From Brevundimonas sp. (GTDB lineage: Bacteria; Pseudomonadota; Alphaproteobacteria; Caulobacterales; Caulobacteraceae), in contig NZ_JAHBYB010000007.1 in assembly GCF_019636155.1 (NCBI RefSeq), positions 62,001 to 126,000 on the forward strand: 64,000 bases of DNA. Reading direction: 5' to 3'. How positions within the stretch are numbered: position 1 is the stretch's first letter; every line of letters begins with the position of its first letter. The notes under the pieces were generated by a model. That model was given only the letters and a program-made list of their open reading frames with translations. It did not search any database and was not told the origin of the DNA. Below, piece by piece: positions 37,701 through 46,741 of this stretch. The translations under genes were made by a program, and so were the position numbers.

Positions 37701-38939
37701 GCCGGAGATACGGGTGGCGCGATAGCTGGCCAGGGAGGCGTTCAGCAGGCTGAGGCCGCCGTCCAGCCGCCAGCGCTTGGCGTCGCCGCGGAACACGCCG
37801 GTATAGGCGCTGGGCCCCGCGATCCCGGCGCCGGTCAGGCGCGCGAGGGAGGGGGTGGCGATTTCCAGCCGCACGCCGTCCGGCGCGTCTCGCTCCTTGG
37901 CGCGGATGACGCCGCGGGCGTTGGAGGTCAGGTTCTCGGCCACCAGCCGCCAGCCCACCCCCTGAAGCCGTTCGTCGCGCCTGTCCGGCACAATGGCGAA
38001 GCCGAAGCGGGCGGTCGGCCCGATCCGGCGGGCGAAGGGCGCCAGCAGGTCCGATCCGCCGAAGTCGAAGAAGCCGGTGATCCGCGACCCCTCCGCGCCA
38101 TAGCGGCCCTTGACCACCAGGGGGGTGTAGCGGCCGGTGGTCACGCGGGCGTCGACGATCTCGCCATTGACCACGGCGACGGCCGAGAAGGGCTGGTCCG
38201 GCGAATAGCCCAGGGCCCCGGCGATGGGCCCGCCCTGGGCCTCGTTGGCGCGCAGGTTCAGCCGCAGGTCCGACGGGTCGCCGCCGAAGGTCGCGGTCGC
38301 GCGCAGATAGTCGCCCTGGCGCGTCAGGCTGTAGGCGTTGACCTCGGCGTTCTTGGCCCCCGCGCGCGGCACGGCGGCGGACCCGGTCAGGCGCCAGCGG
38401 CCGTATTCCTGGCTGAACCCCTCCAGCAGTTCGACTTTGGTCGAGAAGCGATCGATGGCGACGCCCAGAGGCATGGGCTTGGGCGGTTCGGTCGAGGGCT
38501 CGACCAGGGGGCGGCGCAGCACCCGGATGGTGTCGGCCGAAATCTCGGACGCATGGAAACGGCGCAGCAGCAGGGGCCAGTAGGACCAGTCGACGCGGAC
38601 GTTCTCGGCCTCCAGCCACACGCCCTGGGCGTCGGTCACCGTGACCCGTTTCAGGGTGAAGTCGTCGAACAGGTCGCCGCGCAGCCCCTCGACATTGATG
38701 CGGCCATAGCGGCCGATCTTCTTGCCGGCGACGAAGCCGGTGACCAGGTCGCGTCCCGGCCCGGACAGCAGATACATCCGCCCGCCGGCCAGGCCGGCCG
38801 CCAGCAGGGTCAGGATGACCGCCAGGGCGACGCCCAGGGTCAGCATCGCCAGTTGCAGCCGCGTGCGCTTGGGCCGCGCCGCCTTTCGGGCCGGGGTCTC
38901 GGGCGCCTGGGGCGCGTCGGGCGGGGTCGGATCGGTCAA
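34710..38939 (-). CDS. tamB: Translocation and assembly module inner-membrane protein TamB
   Basis: A 1409-residue AsmA/TamB-like protein. A cytoplasmic N-terminal tail (about 25 residues, rich in Arg and Lys) precedes one membrane helix (about 28-48), then a very long periplasmic beta-helical stretch with DUF490-like repeats. The C-terminal domain has the conserved ending NVEWQVRRNLAVSSKFG and WRKSSR. It works with TamA in moving proteins or lipids through the envelope. It overlaps tamA by four bases, with TamA upstream. Confidence 0.93.
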   Translation of the reverse strand: MTDPTPPDAPQAPETPARKAARPKRTRLQLAMLTLGVALAVILTLLAAGLAGGRMYLLSGPGRDLVTGFVAGKKIGRYGRINVEGLRGDLFDDFTLKRVTVTDAQGVWLEAENVRVDWSYWPLLLRRFHASEISADTIRVLRRPLVEPSTEPPKPMPLGVAIDRFSTKVELLEGFSQEYGRWRLTGSAAVPRAGAKNAEVNAYSLTRQGDYLRATATFGGDPSDLRLNLRANEAQGGPIAGALGYSPDQPFSAVAVVNGEIVDARVTTGRYTPLVVKGRYGAEGSRITGFFDFGGSDLLAPFARRIGPTARFGFAIVPDRRDERLQGVGWRLVAENLTSNARGVIRAKERDAPDGVRLEIATPSLARLTGAGIAGPSAYTGVFRGDAKRWRLDGGLSLLNASLASYRATRISGPLNLAVDKGQMDVTADLRAAGGSPAGAIGGLLGATPQVKMAARRMADGGILLRSLDLRGQALDVRGSGSRNLNGGLNFGGQARITDLSRIHRGARGAFGGAIQARSARSGAPWTLSFDGRGDRLATGQAELDRLLGAAPRLQLAGLMRDGRIELNDGRLTGANGRASAKGLIEPGGQLRLALDWSAQGPFGAGPVEIGGAMTGNGALTGTLAQPRADLTAAFDRVDAGALKLSDARLILSFRKGADASDGRIAVTAGSNYGPARASGNFHLGGPSIRLSDVDLDAGGVTARGAIALSQRVPSSADLTFTARPGAFLASGQADGRIRLTEGGGDNSAILDVNARNLRLAGSTYVIRSLDLDGSGTLERLPFTLSLDVGGATPVQFNGSGVYARQDQAHSIVLRGGGRVREVAFTTRNPAVIALSGDGRVARLDLTVGGGVLLGELRQDSSAAVIQADLTSVELGSIMPDLRGQVTGKVSLRGSGDDLSGSANVNLRQIRSIDAPAGLAVDGELNASLVNDELRLQAAVSDADAVTAQADVVLPVEASAAPLRLAVARTRPMSGTVSAKGQIQPIWDLFFGGERSLAGQIDARATLAGTLNEPRLNGRLDLAQGAFSDTQTGLSLGAVTLASRFDDTTALIETFEATDTSRGRVSGQGRIGLRQGSGSTFQLRLANFQILDNDLAQARASGPLTVVRGTDGNIQLTGRIDIDEARIQANPPGTRGIVRMDVVEINRPGGDEVETERKPRGPQIGLDIALRSPGGDVRVVGRGLNVEMTLNARVQGTIARPVLTGNAGVVRGDYEFAGKRFVFDDRGTVSLSTDPSRIRLNLTATRDDPALTATIRVTGTAVSPEIALTSTPALPQDEILSQVLFGRSASQLSAFEAAQLAAGVAALAGGGGFDVIGNLRELAGLDRLSFGGEASALTVAGGRYITDDVYLEIIGGGEGGAAVNVEWQVRRNLAVSSKFGGQGEASLSIRWRKSSRPPGARSDDRRPNR

Positions 38940-40777
38940 AACGCCTGTCCGATCGAGATATAGACCTGGAAGTCCGCGTCGCCCGGCCGGCGGTCCAGCG
39001 GGAAGGCGACGTCGGCGCGGATCGGTCCGAACGGCAATTTGTAGCGCACCCCGAAGCCCGCGCCGTAGCGTAGGTTCGAGAAGTCGGGCGTCTCGCTGAA
39101 GCCGACCGACCCGGCGTCGACGAAGGCCACCGCCTGGAAATTGCGCCCGACGTCGCGGCGCACCTCGAACGAGGTCTCGAACAGACTGGTCCCGCCGCGC
39201 GGCGTGTTGTCGGGCAGGCGCGGGGCGACGCCCTGATATTCATAGCCGCGCACCGAACCGCCGCCGCCCGAATAGAACAGCCGGTCCGACGGCACGCTGA
39301 GTTCGCCCGCCCCGATGATCGAGCCCAGGCGCAGCCGGCCGGCCAAAACGGTGCGCCCGCCCTCGCCGAACGGATAATAGACCGTGCCCTGGGTCTCGGC
39401 CTTGAGGAACAGGGCGTTGTCGTCGCCGGTCACGGCCGTGGGCTGGGCCGAGGCGCTGAGCCGCCAGCCGGAACGGGGGTCCAGCGGATCGTCGGACTGG
39501 TCCCAGTAGGCGCTGGTGCGGCCGGTCAGGACCGCCAGGTTGCGGTCGAACACCACCGGCGCCTGGGTCAGGGGATCGAACCGGGTCTGGGTGTAGTGGC
39601 CGGCGTCCAGGCCGAGGCCGTAGCTGAACCAGGAGGTCTTGCCGATCCTCTGGCGCAGGTCGGCCGCCAGCACCAGGGCGATGCGCCGATAGGCGTCGGT
39701 GTCCTCGTTCACCGCCGCCGTCGACAGGCGCAGGGTTCGCCCCGGCCGGCCCCAGTGCGGCAGGCTGAGGTCCGCGCCCAGCCGGCTGTCGATGTCCGCC
39801 AGCCGCAGCTCCAGCCGCAGGGTGTCGGCGCGGCCCAGGCGGTTATAGCGGGTCTGGATCACATCGACGCCCGAGCCCTGGGCGGTGGAGAAGGTGGCGC
39901 CGGCCTCGGTGATGCGGCGGGGTCGGTCCGTCAGGGTGACGATGATCGGCCGCAGACCGTCCGCCGTCGCCCGTTCGGCGGGCGCCAGGGCGACGCCGAC
40001 GCCGTCATAGACCCCCGTCTCCAGCAGTCGGCGCTCCAGCTCGGCCACGTCCTCGGGCTCATAGCGGTCGCCTTCGGACCAGGGCGCCAGGCCGGCGACC
40101 CATTCGGCGTTGGTGGGGCCGCGCGTGTCCAGCAGCACCCCGTCTAGCCGCACCAGGGGGCCGGCCGCCACCCGATAGGTCGGGGCCACGGTGAAGGCGG
40201 CGTGATCCACCACCACCCGTCGCGGCTCGGTGCGGGCGTCGGCATAGCCCTGGCGGGTCAGGCTGGCGATGATGCGGCCTTCGGCGGCGATGACGTCCAC
40301 CGCCCGGCCGGGTTCCCCCGGCGTCAGGCCGATTTCCGAGACCGAGGCGGCCATGGCCTCGCGGCTGGGTTCGGGCGCCAGCCAGTCGACGGCCGGAGAT
40401 GTCAGCAGGAAGCGGCGCCCGGGCGTGACCTGGACGATGGCCTGGGGCTGGGTCTCGCCCTCGACCACATCTTCCAGAACGGGCTGGTAATAGCCTTCCG
40501 AGCGCAGCAGGGCCTCGGCCGAGCCCACGGCCTCGCGCGCGCGGCGTCGGGCCTCGAACCGGTTGGCCGGCGGGGCGGAGGATTCGCCGACGGCCCGCAC
40601 CAGCTTGTCCCGCAGGTCGGCATCCATCTCGCCGCGAATCTGGGCCTTGGGATCGGCGGCCAAGGCGGCCGGGGCGCAGCCGATCCAGGCGCCGAGGGCG
40701 AGTGCAGGAAGAGAAAACCAGGCGTTCAAACGGAATTCCGCGACAGTAAGGCCCCCCGGCCGTTCCCCCTTCAACAT
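38936..40777 (-). CDS. tamA: Outer membrane protein assembly factor TamA (BamA/Omp85 family)
   Basis: A 613-residue outer-membrane Omp85 protein with a signal peptide ending in APAALAAD. POTRA domains run to about residue 290, and a C-terminal 16-strand barrel follows. The barrel tail FPLDRRPGDADFQVYISIGQAF ends with the aromatic terminal residue needed for insertion. The ATG at 40777 adds 16 residues before the signal. A TTG at 40729 gives a shorter, more normal signal peptide, so the start is uncertain. Confidence 0.9.
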   Translation of the reverse strand: MLKGERPGGLTVAEFRLNAWFSLPALALGAWIGCAPAALAADPKAQIRGEMDADLRDKLVRAVGESSAPPANRFEARRRAREAVGSAEALLRSEGYYQPVLEDVVEGETQPQAIVQVTPGRRFLLTSPAVDWLAPEPSREAMAASVSEIGLTPGEPGRAVDVIAAEGRIIASLTRQGYADARTEPRRVVVDHAAFTVAPTYRVAAGPLVRLDGVLLDTRGPTNAEWVAGLAPWSEGDRYEPEDVAELERRLLETGVYDGVGVALAPAERATADGLRPIIVTLTDRPRRITEAGATFSTAQGSGVDVIQTRYNRLGRADTLRLELRLADIDSRLGADLSLPHWGRPGRTLRLSTAAVNEDTDAYRRIALVLAADLRQRIGKTSWFSYGLGLDAGHYTQTRFDPLTQAPVVFDRNLAVLTGRTSAYWDQSDDPLDPRSGWRLSASAQPTAVTGDDNALFLKAETQGTVYYPFGEGGRTVLAGRLRLGSIIGAGELSVPSDRLFYSGGGGSVRGYEYQGVAPRLPDNTPRGGTSLFETSFEVRRDVGRNFQAVAFVDAGSVGFSETPDFSNLRYGAGFGVRYKLPFGPIRADVAFPLDRRPGDADFQVYISIGQAF

Positions 40778-40800
40778 GGCCCCGTGGCGCCCGTTGGGCG

Positions 40801-41067
40801 TCAGTAGAACAGGGTCTCACTCTCCGGCTTGACCGACTCCTCGTTGGTGCGGTTGTCGGCGGGCAGCGGCGTGGGGGCGGGGGCGGGATCGACCGCGGAC
40901 GGATCGGCGGCCGGAGCGGCGGCGTCCTCGGCCGCATCGGCCATGGGTTCGACGGCGTCCGGGGCTGTGTCGGCCTGGTCGTCGCGCGGCGGCTGGAAAT
41001 TGTCGCAGGCGCCCAGGCCCACGGTCAGGAGCCCGATGGCCCCGAAGGCGATGATGATGCGTTTCAT
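40801..41067 (-). CDS. Hypothetical small lipoprotein
   Basis: An 88-residue protein. The signal peptide (about 20 residues) ends LGAC, a lipobox, followed by an Ala/Pro/Asp-rich, disordered mature part and the tail PESETLFY. ATG at 41067 is chosen because it precedes the hydrophobic signal; an upstream frame is not protein-like. Located upstream of tamA on the same strand. Function unknown. Confidence 0.6.
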   Translation of the reverse strand: MKRIIIAFGAIGLLTVGLGACDNFQPPRDDQADTAPDAVEPMADAAEDAAAPAADPSAVDPAPAPTPLPADNRTNEESVKPESETLFY

Positions 41068-41204
41068 GGCATGTCCCCCGAATCTCGGCTGGCCAACGCT
41101 CTGGCTGCAAAGCCGTTCCATAACCGGACCTTGCGCCAGCGTCACGCGTCTCAACCAATCCTTTCGAATTCTGCGTTAGTTCAAGGGGTGGAGGACGTCG
41201 CCCG

Positions 41205-42947
41205 ATGATCACAACCAGCCCCTACGCCCTGGTGGCGCAGGTCCGACGGCGCGAATTGCCGACCCGGCTGGCGCTGGCGGCCTTCATCGGCCTGTTCGCC
41301 TGGGTTGCGGCGCCGTCGCACTGGCCTCTGATCTGGTTCGTGCTGGTCCTGGCGAGCCAGGGGCTGGACTGGCTGGTCTTCCGCCCCGTCCGGCTGGCGC
41401 CGGAGACGGAGGTCGGGCCGGGCCGGCGCATCCTGTGCTGCGCCTCATCGACGCTGAACGTCCTGATCTATTCCAGCATCGCCGCCTATCTGTGGTTCTC
41501 CGGCGGCGAGGCGGGCCGGGTCTTCGCCATGATCCAGGTCGCGGGCGGCCTGCTGCACGTCAGCCTGCACATGCAGCATTCGCGCGCCCTGTTGCTGTCG
41601 ACGGCGATCCCGCACGGACTCTATTTCCTGGGCCTGCCGATCGTCAGCGCCGCCATCTCCGGCACGGCGGTGCAACTGCTGATCGCCGTGGGCGGCCTGC
41701 TGTATCTGGCCCATCTGGTCGCGGCTGTGCGCCAGAGTTCGCGCACCACCCGCGCCCTGCGCGAGGCCGGCGACCTGGCCGAGACCGAACGGCGCAAGGC
41801 CGAGGTGGCCAGCGCCGCCAAATCGGACTTCCTGGCCGTGATCAGCCATGAGATCCGCACCCCCATGAACGCCGTGATCTCGGCCGCCAACCTGTTGCGC
41901 CGCACCCGGCTGGACCGCGACCAGCGCGAACATGTCGATATGCTGATGGACGCCGGCGACGTGCTGCTGGGCCTGCTGAACGACGTGCTGGACTTCTCCA
42001 AGATCGAGGCGGGCCGGATGCAGCTGGAAGAGGCGGACCTGGACCTGCGGGACAAGCTGTCGGCCATGGTCCGGCTGTGGGACGGGCGGGCGGCGGCCAA
42101 TGGGGTGCGCATGACCCTGGACCTGCCGGACGACCTGCCCGAACGGGTGCGGACCGACCCGCTGCGCTTCCAGCAAATCCTGTTCAACCTGCTGTCGAAC
42201 GCGGTCAAATTCACCTCCGAAGGGACGATCTCCATCACCGCCGCCTGGCGCGCGCCCGGCCGGCTGGAGGTGGCGGTGGCCGACACCGGCTGCGGCATTC
42301 CGGCGGATCGGCTGGCGCGGGTCTTCGACGGGTTCGAACAGGTCGACGCCGGCACGACCCGCCGTTTCGGCGGCACCGGCCTGGGCCTGACGATCAGCCG
42401 TCGCCTGGCCGAGCTGATGGGTGGCGATCTGTACGCCGAGAGCGCGCCGGGACGCGGCTCGACCTTCACCCTGGGCCTGCCGATGCGCGTCGTCGCCGCG
42501 GCCGCCGCGCCGGTCCAGGCCCAGCCGGGTCTGGACGACCAGGGCCTGGTCGGCCGCTCCATCCTGGCTGCCGACGACCATGAGGTGAACCGCCGCATCC
42601 TGAACCTGCTGCTGGCGCCGCACGGGTGCCGCCTGACCCTGGTCGAGAACGGGGCCGAGGCGGTCGAGGCCGCCGCCGCCGAACGGTTCGACGCCATACT
42701 GATGGACATGCAGATGCCGGTCATGGACGGGCTGGAGGCCACCCGACGCATCCGCGCGGGGGTCAACGGCGACGTGCCCGTCATCGCCCTGACCGCCAAC
42801 GCCATGGATGTGCATCGCGCCGCCTGGGACGAGGCGGGGGTCTACGCCTTCCTGACCAAGCCGATCGATCCGCCCTTGCTGGCCCAGACCCTGGCCATGG
42901 CCTGCGCCGAACCTGCCAGGGCGACAAGGGCGACGGCCGTAGCCTAG
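41205..42947 (+). CDS. Hybrid sensor histidine kinase/response regulator
   Basis: A 580-residue membrane protein. About five to six hydrophobic helices in residues 20-175, then the HisKA region with phosphorylated histidine in ISHEIRTP (His215). The HATPase part has NLLSNAVKFT, DTGCGIP and GGTGLGLTIS, and the receiver domain (about 452-570) has the acceptor aspartate in LMDMQMP (Asp501) and conserved FLTKPI. No input domain outside the membrane is obvious. The stop codon shares CTAG with the convergent gene. Confidence 0.9.
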   Translation: MITTSPYALVAQVRRRELPTRLALAAFIGLFAWVAAPSHWPLIWFVLVLASQGLDWLVFRPVRLAPETEVGPGRRILCCASSTLNVLIYSSIAAYLWFSGGEAGRVFAMIQVAGGLLHVSLHMQHSRALLLSTAIPHGLYFLGLPIVSAAISGTAVQLLIAVGGLLYLAHLVAAVRQSSRTTRALREAGDLAETERRKAEVASAAKSDFLAVISHEIRTPMNAVISAANLLRRTRLDRDQREHVDMLMDAGDVLLGLLNDVLDFSKIEAGRMQLEEADLDLRDKLSAMVRLWDGRAAANGVRMTLDLPDDLPERVRTDPLRFQQILFNLLSNAVKFTSEGTISITAAWRAPGRLEVAVADTGCGIPADRLARVFDGFEQVDAGTTRRFGGTGLGLTISRRLAELMGGDLYAESAPGRGSTFTLGLPMRVVAAAAAPVQAQPGLDDQGLVGRSILAADDHEVNRRILNLLLAPHGCRLTLVENGAEAVEAAAAERFDAILMDMQMPVMDGLEATRRIRAGVNGDVPVIALTANAMDVHRAAWDEAGVYAFLTKPIDPPLLAQTLAMACAEPARATRATAVA

Positions 42948-44020
42948 CGCCAGCGCTCCAGCGCCTGGTCCAGCGTCAGCCTGGGCCGTTCGGGCGAGAC
43001 GGGGACGACCTGGCCGTCGAAGCGGGGCGCGGGGGCGGGCTGGACGATCCCGGCCCGCGCATGGGTCTGGCGCGTGCGATTATGGGGATGGGCGGCCGCT
43101 TCCTCGAATGTCAGGACCGGGGTGACGCAGGCCTCCGTGCCCGCGAAACGGTCGGCCCAGTCGTCCCTGTCGCGCGTGGCGAAGACGGCGGCGAACCGCG
43201 CGTGCAGGCCTGGCCAGAGCGCGAACTCCTGCTGGGGCGCCTCGGCCGGGTCGATCTCCAACCCCTTCAGCAGGGCCGCATAGAAGCGCGGCTCCAGGGC
43301 GCCGACGGCCACGAAGCCGCCGTCCCGGCAGGCGTAGCAGCGATAGAAGGGCGCCCCGCCGTCCAGCAGGTTGGCCCCGCGCCGGTCGGACCACAGGCCT
43401 CGCGCCGCCAGGGCCGGGAACAGGGCCGCCAGCAGGGCCGATCCGTCCGTCATGGCCGCATCGACGACGCGGCCCCGCCCCGTCTTCCGCGCCTCCAGCA
43501 GGGCCGCCAGGACGCCGACGACCAGCATCATGGCCCCGCCGCCATAGTCGCCGACCAGGTTCAGCGGCGGGCGCGGCGGCCGATCCGGCTCGCCCATCGC
43601 ATGCAGGACGCCGCTCAGCCCGATGTAGTTGATGTCGTGCCCGACCTGATCGGCCAGGGGCCCGCCTTGGCCCCAGCCGGTCACCCGGCCATAGACCAGG
43701 CGCGGATTGTCCCGGGCCAGGGCGTCGGGCCCCAGGCCCAGCCGTTCCATGACCCCAGGCCGGAACCCTTCGATCACCGCATCGGCGCTTCTGGCCAGGT
43801 CCAGCACCCGCGCCCGGTCGGCCTCGGCCTTCAGATCGACCGGCACGACGGCCCGCCCGCGATGCAGCACCGCCCCGCCGACATCCTCGAACGCCCCGCC
43901 GCCGTCGGCGCGGGTCAGCCGCAGCACCTCGGCCCCCAGGTCGGCCAGCATCATCCCCGCGAAGGTGACCGGCCCCAGGCCGTCGAACTCGAGGATGCGG
44001 AAGCCGGAAAGGGGAGGCAT
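42944..44020 (-). CDS. CaiB/BaiF CoA-transferase family protein (alpha-methylacyl-CoA racemase-like)
   Basis: A 358-residue family III CoA-transferase/racemase. The start LSGFRILEFDGLGPVTFAGMML is typical. The catalytic region shows GYNYIGLSGVLHAMGEPDRPP-type sequence with HDINYIGL, and the conserved aspartate in VGDYGGG. Similar proteins racemise 2-methylacyl-CoA esters. The substrate is not determinable here. Convergent with the kinase gene with a 4-bp stop-codon overlap. Confidence 0.85.
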   Translation of the reverse strand: MPPLSGFRILEFDGLGPVTFAGMMLADLGAEVLRLTRADGGGAFEDVGGAVLHRGRAVVPVDLKAEADRARVLDLARSADAVIEGFRPGVMERLGLGPDALARDNPRLVYGRVTGWGQGGPLADQVGHDINYIGLSGVLHAMGEPDRPPRPPLNLVGDYGGGAMMLVVGVLAALLEARKTGRGRVVDAAMTDGSALLAALFPALAARGLWSDRRGANLLDGGAPFYRCYACRDGGFVAVGALEPRFYAALLKGLEIDPAEAPQQEFALWPGLHARFAAVFATRDRDDWADRFAGTEACVTPVLTFEEAAAHPHNRTRQTHARAGIVQPAPAPRFDGQVVPVSPERPRLTLDQALERWR

Positions 44021-44081
44021 GGACCGATCTTAGCCGCCCGACCCTCGCCCGGTCGAGCTTGACCCGCGAGGGCCGGGGGTC

Positions 44082-44537
44082 ATGATCCGCCTCATGGACC
44101 GTTCGCTCGCCGCCTGCGCCGACGCCTATGTCCGCGCCCACTATGTCGTCGCCCTGCCCTGCGGCGGGGAGGCCGCGATGCGCCTGGGCCGGCCCTGTCC
44201 GGCCCTGTCGGACATCATGGCGGCGAGGGGCGCCGCCACCGCCTGTTTCCTGACGGCCTGGAACCCGCGCAGCCAGCCGCGCAGCGAAGCCGAGAACCAG
44301 GCGGACCAGACCCGGCTGAAGGCGCGGATCGAAGCCCTGGGCCTGTCATGGCTGGGCGCCGAGGGGCGCGACCCTGACGGCGGCTGGGACGCCGAGCCCA
44401 GCCTGGTGGCCCTGGGGCTCAGCTTCCAGCAGGCCTGCGACCTGGGGGACGCATTCGGCCAGAACGCCATCCTGTTCGCCGGGCCGGACGCGGCGATGCG
44501 GCTGGTCTTCTGCCTGTTGGGCAAGGCCGAGGCTTGA
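44082..44537 (+). CDS. DUF3293 domain-containing protein
   Basis: A 151-residue protein with the DUF3293 hallmark FLTAWNPRSQPRSEAENQAD (about 62-81) and a C-terminal region ending FGQNAILFAGPDAAMRLVF. Function unknown. No signal or membrane segment. The start is ATG at 44082; a second ATG at 44094 is also possible. Confidence 0.8.
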   Translation: MIRLMDRSLAACADAYVRAHYVVALPCGGEAAMRLGRPCPALSDIMAARGAATACFLTAWNPRSQPRSEAENQADQTRLKARIEALGLSWLGAEGRDPDGGWDAEPSLVALGLSFQQACDLGDAFGQNAILFAGPDAAMRLVFCLLGKAEA

Positions 44538-44583
44538 CCTGACACGCCGGATGCAACAGAAGGCGCCCTCGCCGCCATGCGAT

Positions 44584-44660
44584 GCGTCCTTAGCTCAGTT
44601 GGTTAGAGCATCTGACTTTTAATCAGAGGGTCCTCGGTTCGAGCCCGAGAGGACGTACCA
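44584..44660 (+). tRNA. tRNA-Lys (anticodon TTT)
   Basis: A 77-base cloverleaf with acceptor stem GCGTCCT/AGGACGT, D-arm GCTC/GAGC, anticodon stem TCTGA/TCAGA with loop CTTTTAA, T-arm CTCGG/CCGAG and the encoded CCA end. The anticodon TTT makes it lysine. The first acceptor pair is G-U. It lies about 3.5 kb upstream of lysS. Confidence 0.95.
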
Positions 44661-44704
44661 TGGCGGCGCTTTCCTTCCGGGTCGGCGCGTGTTGAATGGG
44701 TTCC

Positions 44705-45265
44705 ATGCGCCAGCCTGTTGCCTTCCTCATCGCCATGCCGGCCCTGATCGCCCTGTGCGGGTGCAACGCCGGCCGGTCGGCGGCCGAGGGGGCGGGGCAG
44801 TTCGGACGCGGGTTCGGAGCGGCGGCGACCGCGCCTCTGGACGACCTGAACCTGCGCCGCCAGCAGATCCCCACCGTCCTGCTGCAGGCCGAGGCCAACC
44901 CCTATGACCTGCGCAACCTGAACCAGTGCCGGCCCATCGCGTCCGAGATCGCCCGGCTGGACGAGGCCCTGGGCCCCGACATGGACGAGCCGCCCAGCCC
45001 CGACGGCCGGTTCATGAGCGAGCGGGCCGCCGACGCCGCGTCCCGCGCCGCCCTGGACGCCGTGCGCGACACGACCACGGACTTCATCCCCGGCCGCAGC
45101 TGGATCCGCCGCCTGTCCGGGGCCGAGGCCCACAGCCGCCATGTCCAGTCCGCCATCCAGGCAGGGCGGATGCGGCGCGCCTTCCTGAAGGGGGTGGGGA
45201 TGCAGCGCAACTGCGCCCCGCCGGCGGCGCCCAGCTGGTTCCAGCCCCGGCGCGCGCGGCGCTAA
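44705..45265 (+). CDS. Hypothetical lipoprotein
   Basis: A 186-residue protein with a signal peptide ending ALCGC, a lipobox. The mature part has conserved-looking [14 protein letters not shown] and a Cys (NQCRPI), and the C-terminal basic region ends in PRRARR. The ATG at 44705 is chosen; one at 44696 adds three residues. Family not recognised. Its stop codon (TAA) shares four bases with the stop of the convergent tgt. Confidence 0.6.
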   Translation: MRQPVAFLIAMPALIALCGCNAGRSAAEGAGQFGRGFGAAATAPLDDLNLRRQQIPTVLLQAEANPYDLRNLNQCRPIASEIARLDEALGPDMDEPPSPDGRFMSERAADAASRAALDAVRDTTTDFIPGRSWIRRLSGAEAHSRHVQSAIQAGRMRRAFLKGVGMQRNCAPPAAPSWFQPRRARR

Positions 45266-46419
45266 TTCGACACATGCCGCGCGTGGAAGTCGCGGCGGAA
45301 GGCCTCGAACCGGCCCTCGCTGATCGCCGCCCGCATGGCCGCCGTCAGGGTCTGGAAGAAGGCGATGTTGTGCCAGGATAACAGCACCTTGCCGAGGATT
45401 TCGTCGGCGCGGATCAGGTGATGCAGATAGGCCTTTGAATAGTCCTGTGACGCCGGGCAGGGGACGGCGGGGTCCAGCGGGTCCTGATCTTCGGCGAAGC
45501 GGGCGTTCTTCAGATTGATCGGCCCGTCCCAGGTCCAGGCCTGGCCGTGGCGCCCGGCGCGGGTGGGCAGGACGCAGTCGAACATGTCGACCCCGCGCCA
45601 CACCGCCTCGACCAGATCGACCGGCTTGCCGACGCCCATCAGATAGCGCGGCCGGTCGGCCGGCAGCATGTCGGGGGCGTAGTCCAGAACCTCGCACATG
45701 GCCTGGTGGCCTTCGCCCACCGCCAGGCCGCCGATGGCGTAGCCGTCGAAGCCGATCTCCTGCAGCCGGTCAGAGCTTTCCTGGCGCAGGTTCCGGAAGG
45801 TTGAGCCCTGCTGGATGCCGAACAGGGCCTGGGCGTCCCGCGTCCCGAAGGCGTTTTTCGAGCGCAGGGCCCAGCGCGCGGACAGCTCCATCCCCTCGCG
45901 CGCGCGTTTTTCTTCGGCGGGCCAGGCCACGCATTCGTCCAACTGCATGACGATGTCGGACCCCAGCCGGTCGGCCTGGATCTCGATGGACCGTTCCGGG
46001 GTCAGGACGTGTCTGGAGCCGTCGATATGGCTGGAGAAGGTGACGGCTTCCTCGGTCAGTTTGGAGATGCCCGACAGGCTCATGACCTGAAAGCCGCCAC
46101 TGTCGGTCAGGATGGGTTTCCTCCAGCGCATGAATTCATGCAGGCCGCCCAGCCGCTGCATCCGCTCCGGGCCGGGGCGCAGCATCAGGTGATAGGTGTT
46201 GCCCAACAGGATGTCGGCCTCCGTCTGGGCCACCTGATCCACCGTCAGGGCCTTGACCGTCGCGGCGGTGCCGACGGGCATGAAGGCAGGGGTGCGGATG
46301 TCGCCGCGCGCGGTCTTCAGCACGCCGGTGCGGGCGCGGCCGTCGGTGGCGGAGATGTCGAAGGGGAAGGGCAAGATTGCACTCGAAAAAAGAGAGTCCA
46401 AAAGGTGCAATTGGTGCAA
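45262..46419 (-). CDS. tgt: Queuine tRNA-ribosyltransferase
   Basis: A 385-residue tRNA-guanine transglycosylase, exchanging G34 for preQ1 in Asp, Asn, His and Tyr tRNAs. Active-site motifs are [14 protein letters not shown] and [16 protein letters not shown]. The zinc region reads [18 protein letters not shown]: compared with the Zymomonas enzyme's three cysteines, only one cysteine remains, with the histidine. The TTG at 46419 may be upstream of the real start, because the first ~20 residues are atypical. The 145 bp between this start and the repeat at 46565 show only short direct repeats (GGTGCAA) and no other gene. Confidence 0.92.
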   Translation of the reverse strand: MHQLHLLDSLFSSAILPFPFDISATDGRARTGVLKTARGDIRTPAFMPVGTAATVKALTVDQVAQTEADILLGNTYHLMLRPGPERMQRLGGLHEFMRWRKPILTDSGGFQVMSLSGISKLTEEAVTFSSHIDGSRHVLTPERSIEIQADRLGSDIVMQLDECVAWPAEEKRAREGMELSARWALRSKNAFGTRDAQALFGIQQGSTFRNLRQESSDRLQEIGFDGYAIGGLAVGEGHQAMCEVLDYAPDMLPADRPRYLMGVGKPVDLVEAVWRGVDMFDCVLPTRAGRHGQAWTWDGPINLKNARFAEDQDPLDPAVPCPASQDYSKAYLHHLIRADEILGKVLLSWHNIAFFQTLTAAMRAAISEGRFEAFRRDFHARHVSN

Positions 46420-46564
46420 CCGGGACGGGGCGGCGAGGTGATGGCCTGCCGATCATAACTCAGGAGGGAGGGGCGGCAGGTTGATCTGTTCTGGAACTCG
46501 AAATCGGCAGGGGTTTCAAAGGGGCGGCGGCCACAGATGTGGACGCTCAGGCCATTACGGGAAT

Positions 46565-46737
46565 CCCTCTCCCGAGGGGAGAGGGCTTGAGCGCCCGAGA
46601 GCCGACAGGCGATCGGCCTTGCGCGAAAGGGTGAGGGCGTCCGGCGGAGAATGGTCGGACACCGTAACCCCTCACCCTTTCGGCTATACGCCTCGCTTCG
46701 CTCTGCGAGCCTCAAGCCCTCTCCCGCCGGGAGAGGG
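46565..46737. repeat. Palindromic repeat, family A (copy 3)
   Basis: A 173-bp element between tgt and queA, identical in length to copy 1. Hairpin arms at 46565-46585 (CCCTCTCCCGAGGGGAGAGGG) and 46717-46737 (CCCTCTCCC/GGGAGAGGG type). Just outside the inner arms are the CTTGAGCGCC and CTCAAG blocks shared with the other copies. Its outer end lies four bases from the queA stop codon. Confidence 0.85.
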
Positions 46738-46741
46738 AGCT

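Noticed and set aside
36510..38963. Plus-strand open frame antisense to tamB
   Set aside because: Composition is that of a GC-rich shadow frame with no recognisable motifs.
36145..39243. Long minus-strand frame of about 1000 codons inside tamB
   Set aside because: Shadow of the tamB reading frame; its product is Arg/Pro/Gly-rich with no domain.
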